Shown one piece after another: positions 1 to 7,930 of a stretch of 64,000 bases of DNA (the first letter of the stretch is position 1; every line of letters begins with the position of its first letter). The notes under the pieces were generated by a model. The model did not search any database. It was not told the DNA's origin and saw nothing but the letters and a program-made list of their open reading frames with translations. The DNA comes from Lentilactobacillus buchneri (GTDB lineage Bacteria > Bacillota > Bacilli > Lactobacillales > Lactobacillaceae): contig NZ_CP073066.1 in NCBI RefSeq assembly GCF_018314255.1, positions 1,922,001 to 1,986,000 on the forward strand, given 5' to 3'. Both the position numbers and the translations under genes were made by a program.

Positions 1-1344
1 ATTATTAGCGAACTTCATGGGCTGGCTTATCAAAGCTGGATTATGAGTGCCTATCTGTTGACGACTGCGATCACGACACCTATCTACGGCAAGTTGGCCG
101 ATACGTTGGGCCGACGAAAAGTATTTCAGTGGGGTGTGACCGTCTTCACCATCGGCTCGCTTTTAAGCGGATTGTCACCTTCGATTTTATTCTTGATCGT
201 CGCCCGGGCAATTCAGGGAATTGGGGCCGGTGCGGTCATGCCACTGACGTTTACGATCATCGCCGATATTTTTTCGTTTGAACAGCGGGCAAATGTGCTG
301 GCACTCAATAATACCGCCTGGGGACTGTCAGCCTTGGTCGGCCCGCTGATTGGCGGTTTTTTAGTGGACCATCTTTCCTGGCACTGGGTATTCTTCGTCA
401 ACGTGCCCTTGGGCATCATCGTCGCCCTGCTGATCTGGCTGGGGTATCAGGAAAATATTGAGCTCAAGAATCAGCTGATCATTGATTGGCTGGGGATTAT
501 CTGGCTGGCAATTTCACTGGTCAGCTTATTGCTGGGGATTCAGGCATTGGACACGCTGCCGCTGATTGCAGCCAGCCTGTTGATAGTGACGATTGTGGCA
601 ACTTGGTTATTTCTTCGCCATGAAAAGCATTTCGCAGACCCGTTAATTTCACCAAAAATGTTTCATTCCAAAACCTTTACCATTCAAATTATCACAGCAA
701 CAATTTTGAGTGGGGTCTTAATTGGTTATCAAATGTATTTCCCAATTTGGCTGCAATCATTGTATCGGGTATCCGCAACCACTGCCGGGTTAGTCGTGAC
801 CTCCAGCTCAATCATGTGGCTGGTCGCCTCGTTTTTTGTCGGTAAATTGATTGCCCACTTTGTTCCCAAACAAATTGCAGTGACCTTGATTGGTGTGATG
901 CTGCTCAGTTATTTGTCACTGATCTTTGCCAGTCAAGCATTTCCGGTCTGGGCATTTTATGTGATTGCCATGATTAATGGGATTGGAATGGGGATCGTTG
1001 TCAGCATGAATACGATTCTTAGCCAGCATTTGGTTCCCAATGAAATGGTCGGTTCGGCGACTTCAGTCCTCACCCTTGGTCGTTCCTTGGGCCAAACGGT
1101 GATGGCCGGGGTGTATGGTGCAATCTTGAATTTAGTGATTCGATTGCAGCTGCACGGCGGAATCACCTTTTCAAAGGTCAATAACGTCATCAGTTCCAAA
1201 GGGGCCGCCGTGGTGGCCAATCGGTCGCTGATTGATCCAATCATCCTGACAGCCCTTCATATGGTGTTTGTCGGGGTGGTCGCGATGTTGGTAGTTGTCT
1301 TGGTAATCAATATTTTAGATCCTAATAAAAAAATTATTCGTTGA
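1..1344 (+). CDS. MFS multidrug efflux transporter, DHA2 (EmrB/QacA-like), 5' end outside the window
   Basis: The reading frame is open from base 1, so the N-terminus (roughly the first helix) lies upstream; 447 residues are visible. They contain many hydrophobic helices, a motif-A loop after TM2 (GKLADTLGRRK), a motif-C-like stretch in TM5 (GPLIGGFLVDHLSW) and the length expected of 14-helix proton-driven drug exporters in the cell membrane. The internal ATG at 43 lies in the middle of TM1-2 and is not the start. The substrate cannot be told from sequence. The gene ends 24 bp before a strong terminator. Confidence 0.88.
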   Translation: MISELHGLAYQSWIMSAYLLTTAITTPIYGKLADTLGRRKVFQWGVTVFTIGSLLSGLSPSILFLIVARAIQGIGAGAVMPLTFTIIADIFSFEQRANVLALNNTAWGLSALVGPLIGGFLVDHLSWHWVFFVNVPLGIIVALLIWLGYQENIELKNQLIIDWLGIIWLAISLVSLLLGIQALDTLPLIAASLLIVTIVATWLFLRHEKHFADPLISPKMFHSKTFTIQIITATILSGVLIGYQMYFPIWLQSLYRVSATTAGLVVTSSSIMWLVASFFVGKLIAHFVPKQIAVTLIGVMLLSYLSLIFASQAFPVWAFYVIAMINGIGMGIVVSMNTILSQHLVPNEMVGSATSVLTLGRSLGQTVMAGVYGAILNLVIRLQLHGGITFSKVNNVISSKGAAVVANRSLIDPIILTALHMVFVGVVAMLVVVLVINILDPNKKIIR

Positions 1345-1368
1345 TCGTTGTGGAAATTAGCACGAAAA

Positions 1369-1400
1369 AAGAGGTCGGACATCAATTTGTCCGGCCTCTT
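1369..1400. terminator. Bidirectional intrinsic terminator
   Basis: Inverted repeat AAGAGGTCGGAC / GTCCGGCCTCTT with an 8-nt loop and an A-run on the left. It sits between the convergent MFS gene and the minus-strand hypothetical gene. Confidence 0.8.
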
Positions 1401-1457
1401 AGCGTATTGTGCCGTTCAAAAGCAATCGGCATTAGCTGGGAATTTGATTTGCCCAGC

Positions 1458-1808
1458 TTATTTTGTGGATCCTGGCACCCCGGCAACCGTCTGAAAGACG
1501 TCAGCCAATGAGGTATGCATGTCGGCGAATTTCTTGTTGAGGATAAGCTGACGGAATTCTTCAACCGAGATGGTTTCAACATCTTTGAAAGGAATTGTCG
1601 GCGCATCGGCGTTAACCGTTGGATTAATCGAGCTGACCAAGGTGATCACTAGGCCCTTTTCGCTGTTCAAAGTGACAGTATAGTACTCGTAGTATGAAGG
1701 AGTTTCGTAATTACCGGTCAGTTCCTTGTGGTCCTTAAAATAGTTGATGATAAAGTCGTTGAATGCCTTTGGTGATTTTAATGATGCTTTCCAATCTGTG
1801 TTTGTCAT
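1458..1808 (-). CDS. Hypothetical cytosolic protein, 116 aa
   Basis: I do not recognise the family. The ATG at 1808 is chosen over an upstream TTG at 1814 because AAAGGAAG sits about 7 nt before it. The protein is soluble, with no signal peptide or membrane helix. It is rich in aromatic residues near residues 35-45 (TPSYYEYYTV) and predicted mixed alpha/beta. It is a single gene transcribed away from the Nudix operon; a perfect cre sequence lies about 140 bp upstream and may control it. Confidence 0.65.
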   Translation of the reverse strand: MTNTDWKASLKSPKAFNDFIINYFKDHKELTGNYETPSYYEYYTVTLNSEKGLVITLVSSINPTVNADAPTIPFKDVETISVEEFRQLILNKKFADMHTSLADVFQTVAGVPGSTK

Positions 1809-2157
1809 AGTCAAACTTCCTTTCGTGTCTCAATCAGTTTCAAAATGGGGTAAGAGGTGGATAACTAACATATTAGAGCTGATATTTCTCTCTTGCTTCA
1901 ATTGTTATTCTAAACACTTCTCAAATTAATACAAGTGGAAACATCAATGAAAACGTTGACAGTTATGGATTTGTTTTAATTTGTTGATTGGAAGCGTTAT
2001 TTTCGTCAGAATGAGCTGAATCATCAGAAAACACTACTGATATGTTAGTATCCTGCTGGGAGCTTCATAGATCAACACGCGATTAGCTTGCTTTGTGAGC
2101 CGTTTTGTAAGAACATAACAGCAGAGATTCAGATTTTTTCGAGAAAGTGGTGATGAA
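1809..2157. other. Intergenic region between divergent genes
   Basis: 349 bp without a supported gene. It contains the cre sequence at 1948-1961; the same bases supply a TTGACA hexamer at 1956-1961, but no good -10 follows at 17 bp. Short in-frame stretches here have no ribosome binding site. Confidence 0.5.
1948..1961. promoter_or_regulatory. cre site (CcpA box), perfect match
   Basis: TGAAAACGTTGACA matches all fixed positions of the consensus TGWAANCGNTNWCA. It lies between the divergent 116-aa gene and the Nudix gene, so either could be under carbon catabolite control; the hypothetical gene's start is closer. Confidence 0.7.
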
Positions 2158-2610
2158 ATGGCAACAGGCTATATTGGTCGGATTCGAAAACGCGTGGGCC
2201 ACATGCCTTTAATTTTGAATACGGCCGCTGGAATCCTATTAAATGATCAGCACCAAGTACTCTTAAATTTAAGAACCGATAGTCATAACTGGAGTTTGCC
2301 GGGTGGCTACATGGAGTTCGGTGAAACATATGCCCAGACTTGTGTGCGTGAGTATCAAGAAGATAGCGGCGTAAAAGTTGAGATTGTCCGGCCGCTCGGA
2401 TTATTCGATCAGGGAATCTTCGCCTATCCAAATGGTGATCAGGTGCAGACAATTGATCGGCTGTTTTTAGTCAGGAAAGTTGGCGGCCAATTGCTGTCCG
2501 CTGAGACTGACGAGACCATTCGACTGGACTATTTCGATTTTGATGACCTACCGCCACTGCTGAATCAGCAGACGGAAAAGATGCTGGCATTTGCCAAAGA
2601 AAATGTATAG
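2158..2610 (+). CDS. Nudix hydrolase
   Basis: 150 aa. A Nudix box is visible at about residues 49-71: GGYMEFGE, then REYQEDSG. This fits GX5EX7REUXEEXGU except that the second Glu of the EE pair is Asp, a conservative change at a metal-binding position. The family hydrolyses nucleoside diphosphates linked to other groups, often ADP-ribose or oxidised nucleotides; the substrate is unknown here. The stop is 10 bp before the next start, so it is co-transcribed with the dehydrogenase. Confidence 0.85.
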   Translation: MATGYIGRIRKRVGHMPLILNTAAGILLNDQHQVLLNLRTDSHNWSLPGGYMEFGETYAQTCVREYQEDSGVKVEIVRPLGLFDQGIFAYPNGDQVQTIDRLFLVRKVGGQLLSAETDETIRLDYFDFDDLPPLLNQQTEKMLAFAKENV

Positions 2611-2620
2611 GGGGGACTTG

Positions 2621-3565
2621 ATGATGGCTGATAAAGTACTCGTTCCGGCTCAATTGCATCCGGACGGAAAACGTTATTTACGTGAGCACGGCCTGGAAGT
2701 CGTGGAATTGATGCGGGCTAACGCTGAAAATATTTTGAAGAATGGCAAGGATGCTGCCGCAATGATTTTATTTTTGGATCCAGTCGGCGAGAATGTGATT
2801 TCTCACATGCCCAATTTGAAGATTATTGCCCGACACGGCGTCGGCTATGACAGTGTGGACTTGGACGCCAGCGCCAATCACGGTGTTTGGGTGACCAATA
2901 CGCCCAATGCCAATGCGGCAACTGTGGCTGAAACGACTTTGGCAGAGATCATGGACGTGTCTAAGCACATTACCAAAAACTCGATGGAAATGCGGGATGG
3001 CAACTTTACCTACCCGTTGGCTCATTTGGGATTCGATCTTGAAGGGAAAACTTTGGGGATTCTTGGTTACGGCAAAATTGGCCGTCTGGTGGCCAAAAAA
3101 GCTAGTGCGCTAGGGATGCGAATTATGATTCATAACCGGACCCCACGGGAATCACCATACGGGGAATTTGTCGATCTCGATACCTTAGTAAAATCTGCGG
3201 ATATTTTGACCCTCCATTTAGCTGCCAATTCTCAGACCCGACACATTATCGGTCGAAAGCAATTGGCAGAGATGAAGCCGACCAGTGTTTTGATCAACCT
3301 GGGTCGTGGTGCCCTGGTTGATACCGCTGCGTTGATTGATGCACTTAAAAGCGGCTCGATTAGTGGTGCTGCTCTTGACGTCTTTGACGAAGAGCCCTTA
3401 CCAATGAACAGTGGGTTATTCAAGCTGGATAATGTGTTATTGACACCCCACATTGGTTCCAGTACGGTTGAAAGCTTTTCAAGAATGGCCACGGATGCGG
3501 CAAGTGAAGTGGTTCGGGTCTTGAATGGCCAGCAGCCGCAGTGGCCGGTTAACCAACCCCATTAG
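2621..3565 (+). CDS. D-isomer 2-hydroxyacid dehydrogenase (phosphoglycerate dehydrogenase-like)
   Basis: 314 aa from ATG 2621 (2624 is equally possible), both behind GGGGGG at 2610-2615. NAD-binding motif LGYGKIG lies near residue 146. The catalytic set of the family is visible: Arg in INLGRGALVD, Glu in DVFDEEPLP and His in TPHIGSST. It reduces 2-oxoacids to D-2-hydroxyacids or the reverse, in the cytosol. SerA has a longer C-terminal regulatory part that is absent here, so a generic hydroxyacid dehydrogenase is more likely than serine biosynthesis. Confidence 0.85.
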   Translation: MMADKVLVPAQLHPDGKRYLREHGLEVVELMRANAENILKNGKDAAAMILFLDPVGENVISHMPNLKIIARHGVGYDSVDLDASANHGVWVTNTPNANAATVAETTLAEIMDVSKHITKNSMEMRDGNFTYPLAHLGFDLEGKTLGILGYGKIGRLVAKKASALGMRIMIHNRTPRESPYGEFVDLDTLVKSADILTLHLAANSQTRHIIGRKQLAEMKPTSVLINLGRGALVDTAALIDALKSGSISGAALDVFDEEPLPMNSGLFKLDNVLLTPHIGSSTVESFSRMATDAASEVVRVLNGQQPQWPVNQPH

Positions 3566-3591
3566 TTTTCTGGAAAATTTAAATAAATAGA

Positions 3592-3620
3592 TTGTACACA
3601 ACTCATATAGCGCGTATAGT
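3592..3620 (+). promoter_or_regulatory. Sigma-A promoter of the CHRD-like gene
   Basis: TTGTAC (3592-3597), 17 bp, TATAGT (3615-3620). Start codon 40 bp downstream. Confidence 0.6.
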
Positions 3621-3659
3621 TAGGTTGGATCAACAAATTATACAAGGGAAGCGTTTCTC

Positions 3660-4217
3660 ATGACAAAAACATACAAAGCAGAAATTACTTCATTGAATGG
3701 CGACAAGATTGGTACTCATCCTACTGGTGAGGCCACATTTACGATTGATGGCGATACACTAACTGTTGAAATCACGATGGATCATACGTCACCAAACACC
3801 CAACACTGGATGCATTTTCACGGTTTCCCAGATGGCAGGGATGCTCAACCGGCAACTGCCGCCCAAGACACCAACCATGACGGCTACGTTGACTTGCCGG
3901 AAACCGAACCAGTGTCCGGAACGACAATGGTCCCGTTTAACGACGCTCCGGAGAAGATGGATATCCCAACTGACACTTACCCAACTTCTGATGCCGACGG
4001 TCATTTCCACTACGAGAAGACAGTGCCGTTGGGCGAAATCAGCGAGAAGTTCAAGGAAGTCTTTAATGATGCCGACCTCCACCTTGAGAAGCGGGTGGTT
4101 TACATTCACGGGGTTCCTCAGTCGATGGATTTACCTGATACCATCCAAGGTGCCGTTGGTAAATATGATCAGCATACGACGTTGCCGATTGCTGTTGGCA
4201 AGATTGTTGAAGCCTAA
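3660..4217 (+). CDS. CHRD-like (superoxide-dismutase-fold-like) protein with EF-hand loop
   Basis: 185 aa, no signal peptide or membrane segment, so it appears cytosolic although CHRD-type domains are mostly extracytoplasmic. Residues 49-54 carry a His cluster (H-W-M-H-F-H). Residues 70-81 form a textbook EF-hand loop with D70, N72, D74, G75, V77, D78 and E81. Two more His-rich spots follow (DGHFHYE, YIHGVP). Assignment to CHRD is by overall pattern (strand-rich body, HFHGF-like core, closing HGV segment) and is tentative. The function is unknown; metal or calcium binding is inferred. It is a single gene with its own promoter and terminator. Confidence 0.6.
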   Translation: MTKTYKAEITSLNGDKIGTHPTGEATFTIDGDTLTVEITMDHTSPNTQHWMHFHGFPDGRDAQPATAAQDTNHDGYVDLPETEPVSGTTMVPFNDAPEKMDIPTDTYPTSDADGHFHYEKTVPLGEISEKFKEVFNDADLHLEKRVVYIHGVPQSMDLPDTIQGAVGKYDQHTTLPIAVGKIVEA

Positions 4218-4225
4218 ATTAATTC

Positions 4226-4274
4226 AGATCTATTCAGGAGTTGAAATGATTCGACTACTGAATAGATCTTTTTT
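4226..4274 (+). terminator. Intrinsic terminator
   Basis: AGATCTATTCAG / CTGAATAGATCT inverted repeat followed by six T, directly after the CHRD-like gene. Confidence 0.85.
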
Positions 4275-4399
4275 GATTGCTTCCTCCAGCCAGCAGCAAG
4301 TCTGCCATTTGCCATCATTTTTGGTAATTGATGCAAAGGTATACAGACTTAAGAATGTTTGAGATAATCAAATTGATGGTATAGAAAAGAGGGGCGATT

Positions 4400-5056
4400 A
4401 TGGAAAATAAATTCAATCTTACTCTCAAACAAAATCGCTTTCTTACGAAAAAGAATCTTGTCAATATGGTGTATTCTAATTCAAAATTTGAGGGAGTTAA
4501 TACGACTCTGCCGCAAACCAAGACGATTATTGACGGCATGAGTGTCGCTGGTGTTTCGATTGATGATATTCAGGTCATCATTAGTCTCAAAAAAGGGTTG
4601 GAATTTGTATTAAGTCACAGTGAACCATTTCGATTAGATATTTGTCGGCAAATTAATCGAATCGTCGCGGCCGAAGATGCCCTCGTCCCCGGACAAATTC
4701 GGACTGGAAGTGTCCAGATCGGCGGTGTTCAGTATGTACCGCCAGTTCCAGATGTCAATAATGTCAAAAGCGTAATTCAAAAAATAATGGGTGATGATCA
4801 GACTGCTACTGAAAAGGCGCTTCAAATAATGTATGAGATTATGCGGCAGCAGATCTTCTGGGATGGTAACAAGCGGACTGCTATTTTGTCTGCCAATTAT
4901 ATTTTGATTAATGCCGGTGCCGGAATTGTTAATATCAATGAAAACCAATTAGAAACCTTTAACACATTACTGGCCGATTATTACGAAACTGGTGATTTAC
5001 AGGCCATCATGCAGTGGACATACGATAATTGTTTATATGGCATTGAATTTAAATAA
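4400..5056 (+). CDS. Fic-domain protein with atypical motif (Gln for the catalytic His)
   Basis: 218 aa; ATG 4400 follows AGAGGGG. The C-terminal half is a Fic/DOC fold. The core motif reads Q-I-F-W-D-G-N-K-R (Q151 to R159), whereas AMP-transferring Fic enzymes have HxFx(D/E)GN(G/K)R. The motif is otherwise intact, including the Asp-Gly-Asn-Lys-Arg anion-binding part. Near the N-terminus, residues 26-32 (SNSKFEG) resemble the inhibitory helix (S/T)xxxE(G/N), with Asn in place of the Ser/Thr. Many Fic proteins act as toxins or modify target proteins; this one may be inactive for AMPylation or use another chemistry. It stands alone, with no antitoxin gene adjacent. Confidence 0.8.
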   Translation: MENKFNLTLKQNRFLTKKNLVNMVYSNSKFEGVNTTLPQTKTIIDGMSVAGVSIDDIQVIISLKKGLEFVLSHSEPFRLDICRQINRIVAAEDALVPGQIRTGSVQIGGVQYVPPVPDVNNVKSVIQKIMGDDQTATEKALQIMYEIMRQQIFWDGNKRTAILSANYILINAGAGIVNINENQLETFNTLLADYYETGDLQAIMQWTYDNCLYGIEFK

Positions 5057-5071
5057 CTGTCATTTATAACC

Positions 5072-5121
5072 CATTCAGCCCCAATCAAAAAGTCTTCGGG
5101 ATTTTTGATTGGGGCTGAATG
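5072..5121. terminator. Bidirectional terminator
   Basis: A 20-bp perfect stem (CATTCAGCCCCAATCAAAAA and its complement) with a 10-nt loop, between convergent fic and patB. Confidence 0.9.
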
Positions 5122-5143
5122 ATTTGATTATTCAATTAAGTAG

Positions 5144-6316
5144 TTAGTTGGTGGCTTTAAATTCTTTAATCCCTTGTTGCAGCCGGTTCAAGCCATCTTC
5201 AACCATGGTTTTCGGACTGGCAATATTCATTCGCAAGAAGTGGTTGCCATCACCGCCATACACATCGCCGGCAGAAAGATACAGGCCGGTTTGGGCGCGA
5301 ATGAAAGCGGCTAATTTTGCCGAGTCGTCGGTCAGTTGGCTGACGTCGATCCAGACCAAATAGGTGGCAGTTGACGGAACCACGACAATTTCGTGAATGT
5401 TTGCCTGGCAGAATTTGACGACCATTTCGTAATTTGCCCGAATTTGGTTTCTCAGTTCATGGACCCAGTCGCCCGCTTTGGTGTAGGCGGCAATGGTGCC
5501 CGGAATCGCCAAGAGGTTGGGTTCGCCGAGTTCATCGGTGTTAATTCCCCGGTTCACTTTGCTGCGCAGGGCTTCGTTTGGAACGATGACCGTTGCGGCG
5601 TGCAGGGCGGCAACATTAAATGTTTTGCTGGGTGAGACGCAGACGATGACGTTTTGCAGCAGCTCATTTGGCAATGAGAACACTGGCGTGTAGTCAGCAC
5701 CCTTAAACACCAAGTCGCCGTGAATTTCATCTGACAGCAGGGTGACGCTGTGTTTGAGACAGAGCTGGTTAATTTTAATAAGTTCAGCTTTGGTCCACAC
5801 TTTTCCAATTGGGTTGTGTGGGTTGCACAAGATCATCATGGTGGTCAGCGGCTCGGCCAGTTTGGCGTCCAAATCATCCCAATCAATCTGATACTGGTGG
5901 GCTTTTTGATCATAGACCAGATCGGATGACAACACATGGCGACCATTGTTCACGATGGAATTATAGAAAATATTGTAAACCGGCGCTTGAACCAGGACGT
6001 TATCGCCCACATTGGTGACGCGGCGAACAGCTGAGGATATCGTCGGCACAACGCCAGTCGAAAAGAACATCCAATCCCGGTTGATTGTCGCATGATGTTC
6101 CGTTTGGTACCAGTGGGCAACTGCATCAAAATAATCGGTGTGCGGTTCCTCGTATCCGAAGATGCCAAAGTCAACTTTTTGACGCATTGCATCGAGAATC
6201 TCGGGAGCGACCTTGAAGTCCATGTCGGCGACCCACATTGGCAGCTCATTAGGTTTGACATCCCATTTAACTGAATCGGTATTTCGCCGCGAAATCATTG
6301 AAGTAAAGTCATACAT
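5144..6316 (-). CDS. patB: MalY/PatB family cystathionine beta-lyase / aminotransferase
   Basis: 390 aa, full length for fold-type I PLP enzymes of the MalY/PatB group. Visible: WVADMDF near residue 28, NPHNPIGK at 165-172, DEIHGDL, and the PLP lysine K231 in SPSKTFN. The DEIHxDL and SKTFN signature separates MalY/PatB from ordinary aspartate aminotransferases. It cleaves C-S bonds of cystathionine and cysteine conjugates in the cytosol, giving homocysteine or thiols plus pyruvate and ammonia. It is the second gene of an operon: its ATG overlaps the TAA of the DUF3737 gene by one base (TAATG), suggesting coupled translation. Confidence 0.88.
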   Translation of the reverse strand: MYDFTSMISRRNTDSVKWDVKPNELPMWVADMDFKVAPEILDAMRQKVDFGIFGYEEPHTDYFDAVAHWYQTEHHATINRDWMFFSTGVVPTISSAVRRVTNVGDNVLVQAPVYNIFYNSIVNNGRHVLSSDLVYDQKAHQYQIDWDDLDAKLAEPLTTMMILCNPHNPIGKVWTKAELIKINQLCLKHSVTLLSDEIHGDLVFKGADYTPVFSLPNELLQNVIVCVSPSKTFNVAALHAATVIVPNEALRSKVNRGINTDELGEPNLLAIPGTIAAYTKAGDWVHELRNQIRANYEMVVKFCQANIHEIVVVPSTATYLVWIDVSQLTDDSAKLAAFIRAQTGLYLSAGDVYGGDGNHFLRMNIASPKTMVEDGLNRLQQGIKEFKATN

Positions 6317-7182
6317 TAGGCTGTCTCCTTTTTAGATGTTTTGTTATCAGTAATGATAGTCGTTTTACTTGGATCGACTTTGGTAGGGTCAATAATAACC
6401 TCACCGATTGAACGAGCATGAATGGTGCCGCTGATTGGATTTTTGACACTCATGATGTTTGAGTTGATTTCTGCGTCAATGTCAGAACAGTATTCAAATG
6501 CCAAATCGGTCCGCAGTAAGCGGCAGTTACGCATCGTGAGGTGATCAATGTAGCATAACCCCTGATCGCTTTCAATCGTACAGTTGATCAGCGTGAGGTT
6601 CTTCGTATTCCATGCCAGATATTCACCGTTAATTGTGGAATCGACGATCTTGACGTTTTCGCAGTTCCAGAAAGCATCTTTGGACACGAGAGTTGAATGA
6701 TGGACCTCGACATTTTTGGCACCGTCAAAGACATAGTTGCCAATTAGATTCAGATGGTCAACGGAAATGTTTTCACTATTCATGCCAAAATAATCTCCGT
6801 TGGCCTGGACGTTGTTGATCTTGATGTTTTGACAGTTCCAGAGGGTTTCTTTGGCGTCGGAAAAGTGGTCGTTATTCAGCGTGATATCACTGCAGCGCCT
6901 GAAAATTTTGGGCGCTTGAATCGCACTGTCGTTGATTTCAATATCGTGAGTGTACCAGATTCCTGAACGGGCCATGGTTTCTAAGATCGAGTGGTCAACC
7001 TTGACGTGTTTGCTGTACCACAGTGGGTATTTGTAGGTAAAAATTGAATCGATTAAGTGAATGTTGCGACTTTCTTTGAGAGGGGATTCCCCGGTGCCAA
7101 ATGTGGTGCCGGAAATGTCCGCGTTGGTTTCGGCAAACAGTGGTCGTTCACCGTCAAAATATTGATTTGTGTATTGTTTCAT
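6316..7182 (-). CDS. DUF3737 family protein (right-handed beta-helix)
   Basis: 288 aa. Repeating short strands of the type 'NIHLIDS, HVKVDHS, DIEINDS, NIKINNV, NISVDHL, NVEVHHS, NVKIVDS, NLTLINC' recur about every 20-22 residues, the pattern of a pectate-lyase-like beta-helix. There is no signal peptide, so it is probably cytosolic. DUF3737 proteins are common in lactic acid bacteria and have no established function. It is first in the operon with patB, which hints at a sulfur or amino-acid link but proves nothing. Confidence 0.85.
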   Translation of the reverse strand: MKQYTNQYFDGERPLFAETNADISGTTFGTGESPLKESRNIHLIDSIFTYKYPLWYSKHVKVDHSILETMARSGIWYTHDIEINDSAIQAPKIFRRCSDITLNNDHFSDAKETLWNCQNIKINNVQANGDYFGMNSENISVDHLNLIGNYVFDGAKNVEVHHSTLVSKDAFWNCENVKIVDSTINGEYLAWNTKNLTLINCTIESDQGLCYIDHLTMRNCRLLRTDLAFEYCSDIDAEINSNIMSVKNPISGTIHARSIGEVIIDPTKVDPSKTTIITDNKTSKKETA

Positions 7183-7371
7183 TATGACTCCTTATTATTT
7201 TGATTAATTAATTGTTTTCTGAAAAGGTCTTAATTTCAGTATACTCGTTTCCAACAAATTGGTGACTAGGATTTAAATGGGATTGGTTTCACTATAAACT
7301 TTGAAGTGGACTCTAAGTCAAGGGCGTTTCAGCGATAACTTTTGATTAATGTCATCAGTACCAAAAACCAC

Positions 7372-7380
7372 TGCTATAAT
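7372..7380 (+). promoter_or_regulatory. Extended -10 promoter
   Basis: TGCTATAAT 20 bp before the start of the 79-aa gene; no clear -35. Confidence 0.5.
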
Positions 7381-7399
7381 GTAAGTGGAGGTGCAGATT

Positions 7400-7639
7400 A
7401 TGACAACAATTTATGTTGACCCTTCCAAAAAGAAGGAACAGATCGTTAAACTGTCTGATGGCACGTTTGGTTTGATGAAAGCTGAAAAGCAAAAGTCTGG
7501 GATTGGTTATGAGTTTGACTTTACCAGCCACATGCACCCCAGCTTCAGAATCCCGCATGCACCGGTTAATGGGGATGAAGAAACCGTTCATTCGATTGAC
7601 GGCGAGCAGCAGTTTAAGATTCAGTGGTTGAGCAAGTGA
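7400..7639 (+). CDS. Small hypothetical protein, 79 aa
   Basis: ATG 7400 lies 7 nt after GGAGGTG, which decides the start over an upstream GTG at 7385. It is hydrophilic and lysine-rich in the first half, with no membrane segment and a His-rich middle (SHMHPSFRIPHAP). I do not recognise the family. It is monocistronic with its own extended -10 promoter. Confidence 0.65.
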   Translation: MTTIYVDPSKKKEQIVKLSDGTFGLMKAEKQKSGIGYEFDFTSHMHPSFRIPHAPVNGDEETVHSIDGEQQFKIQWLSK

Positions 7640-7799
7640 TTCTTCAGTTAGCAGGCGGCTTGGCTGACAGATTTAAGGGGATAAATCGATTATTTCCGGC
7701 TTGAAATAATGGCTTTATTTGCTTAAATGCTGATGAGTTGTCAAGATCGCCGTTTTAACTGAAAATCCGGCTGAATTGAATCCATTCTCACTTTCAGGG

Positions 7800-7833
7800 T
7801 CTGAGCACGCTTGATAATGCTCAGGCTTTTTTT
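7800..7833 (+). terminator. Intrinsic terminator
   Basis: CTGAGCA / TGCTCAG stem followed by GC and a T-run. The gap from 7640 also holds a small ATTATTTC / GAAATAAT hairpin near 7690-7708 and otherwise nothing recognisable. Confidence 0.7.
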
Positions 7834-7930
7834 ACACCCATTTTTTCATGGTTCTTATTCCTGTTCACTTATCGTTTTGGCCTTATAATCAAGGTGTTAA
7901 GAATCAGCTATCTGGATGGGAGGCATTATT

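Noticed and set aside
3645..3659. cre-like GGGAAGCGTTTCTC before the CHRD-like gene
   Set aside because: About five mismatches to the consensus, and it overlaps the ribosome binding site.
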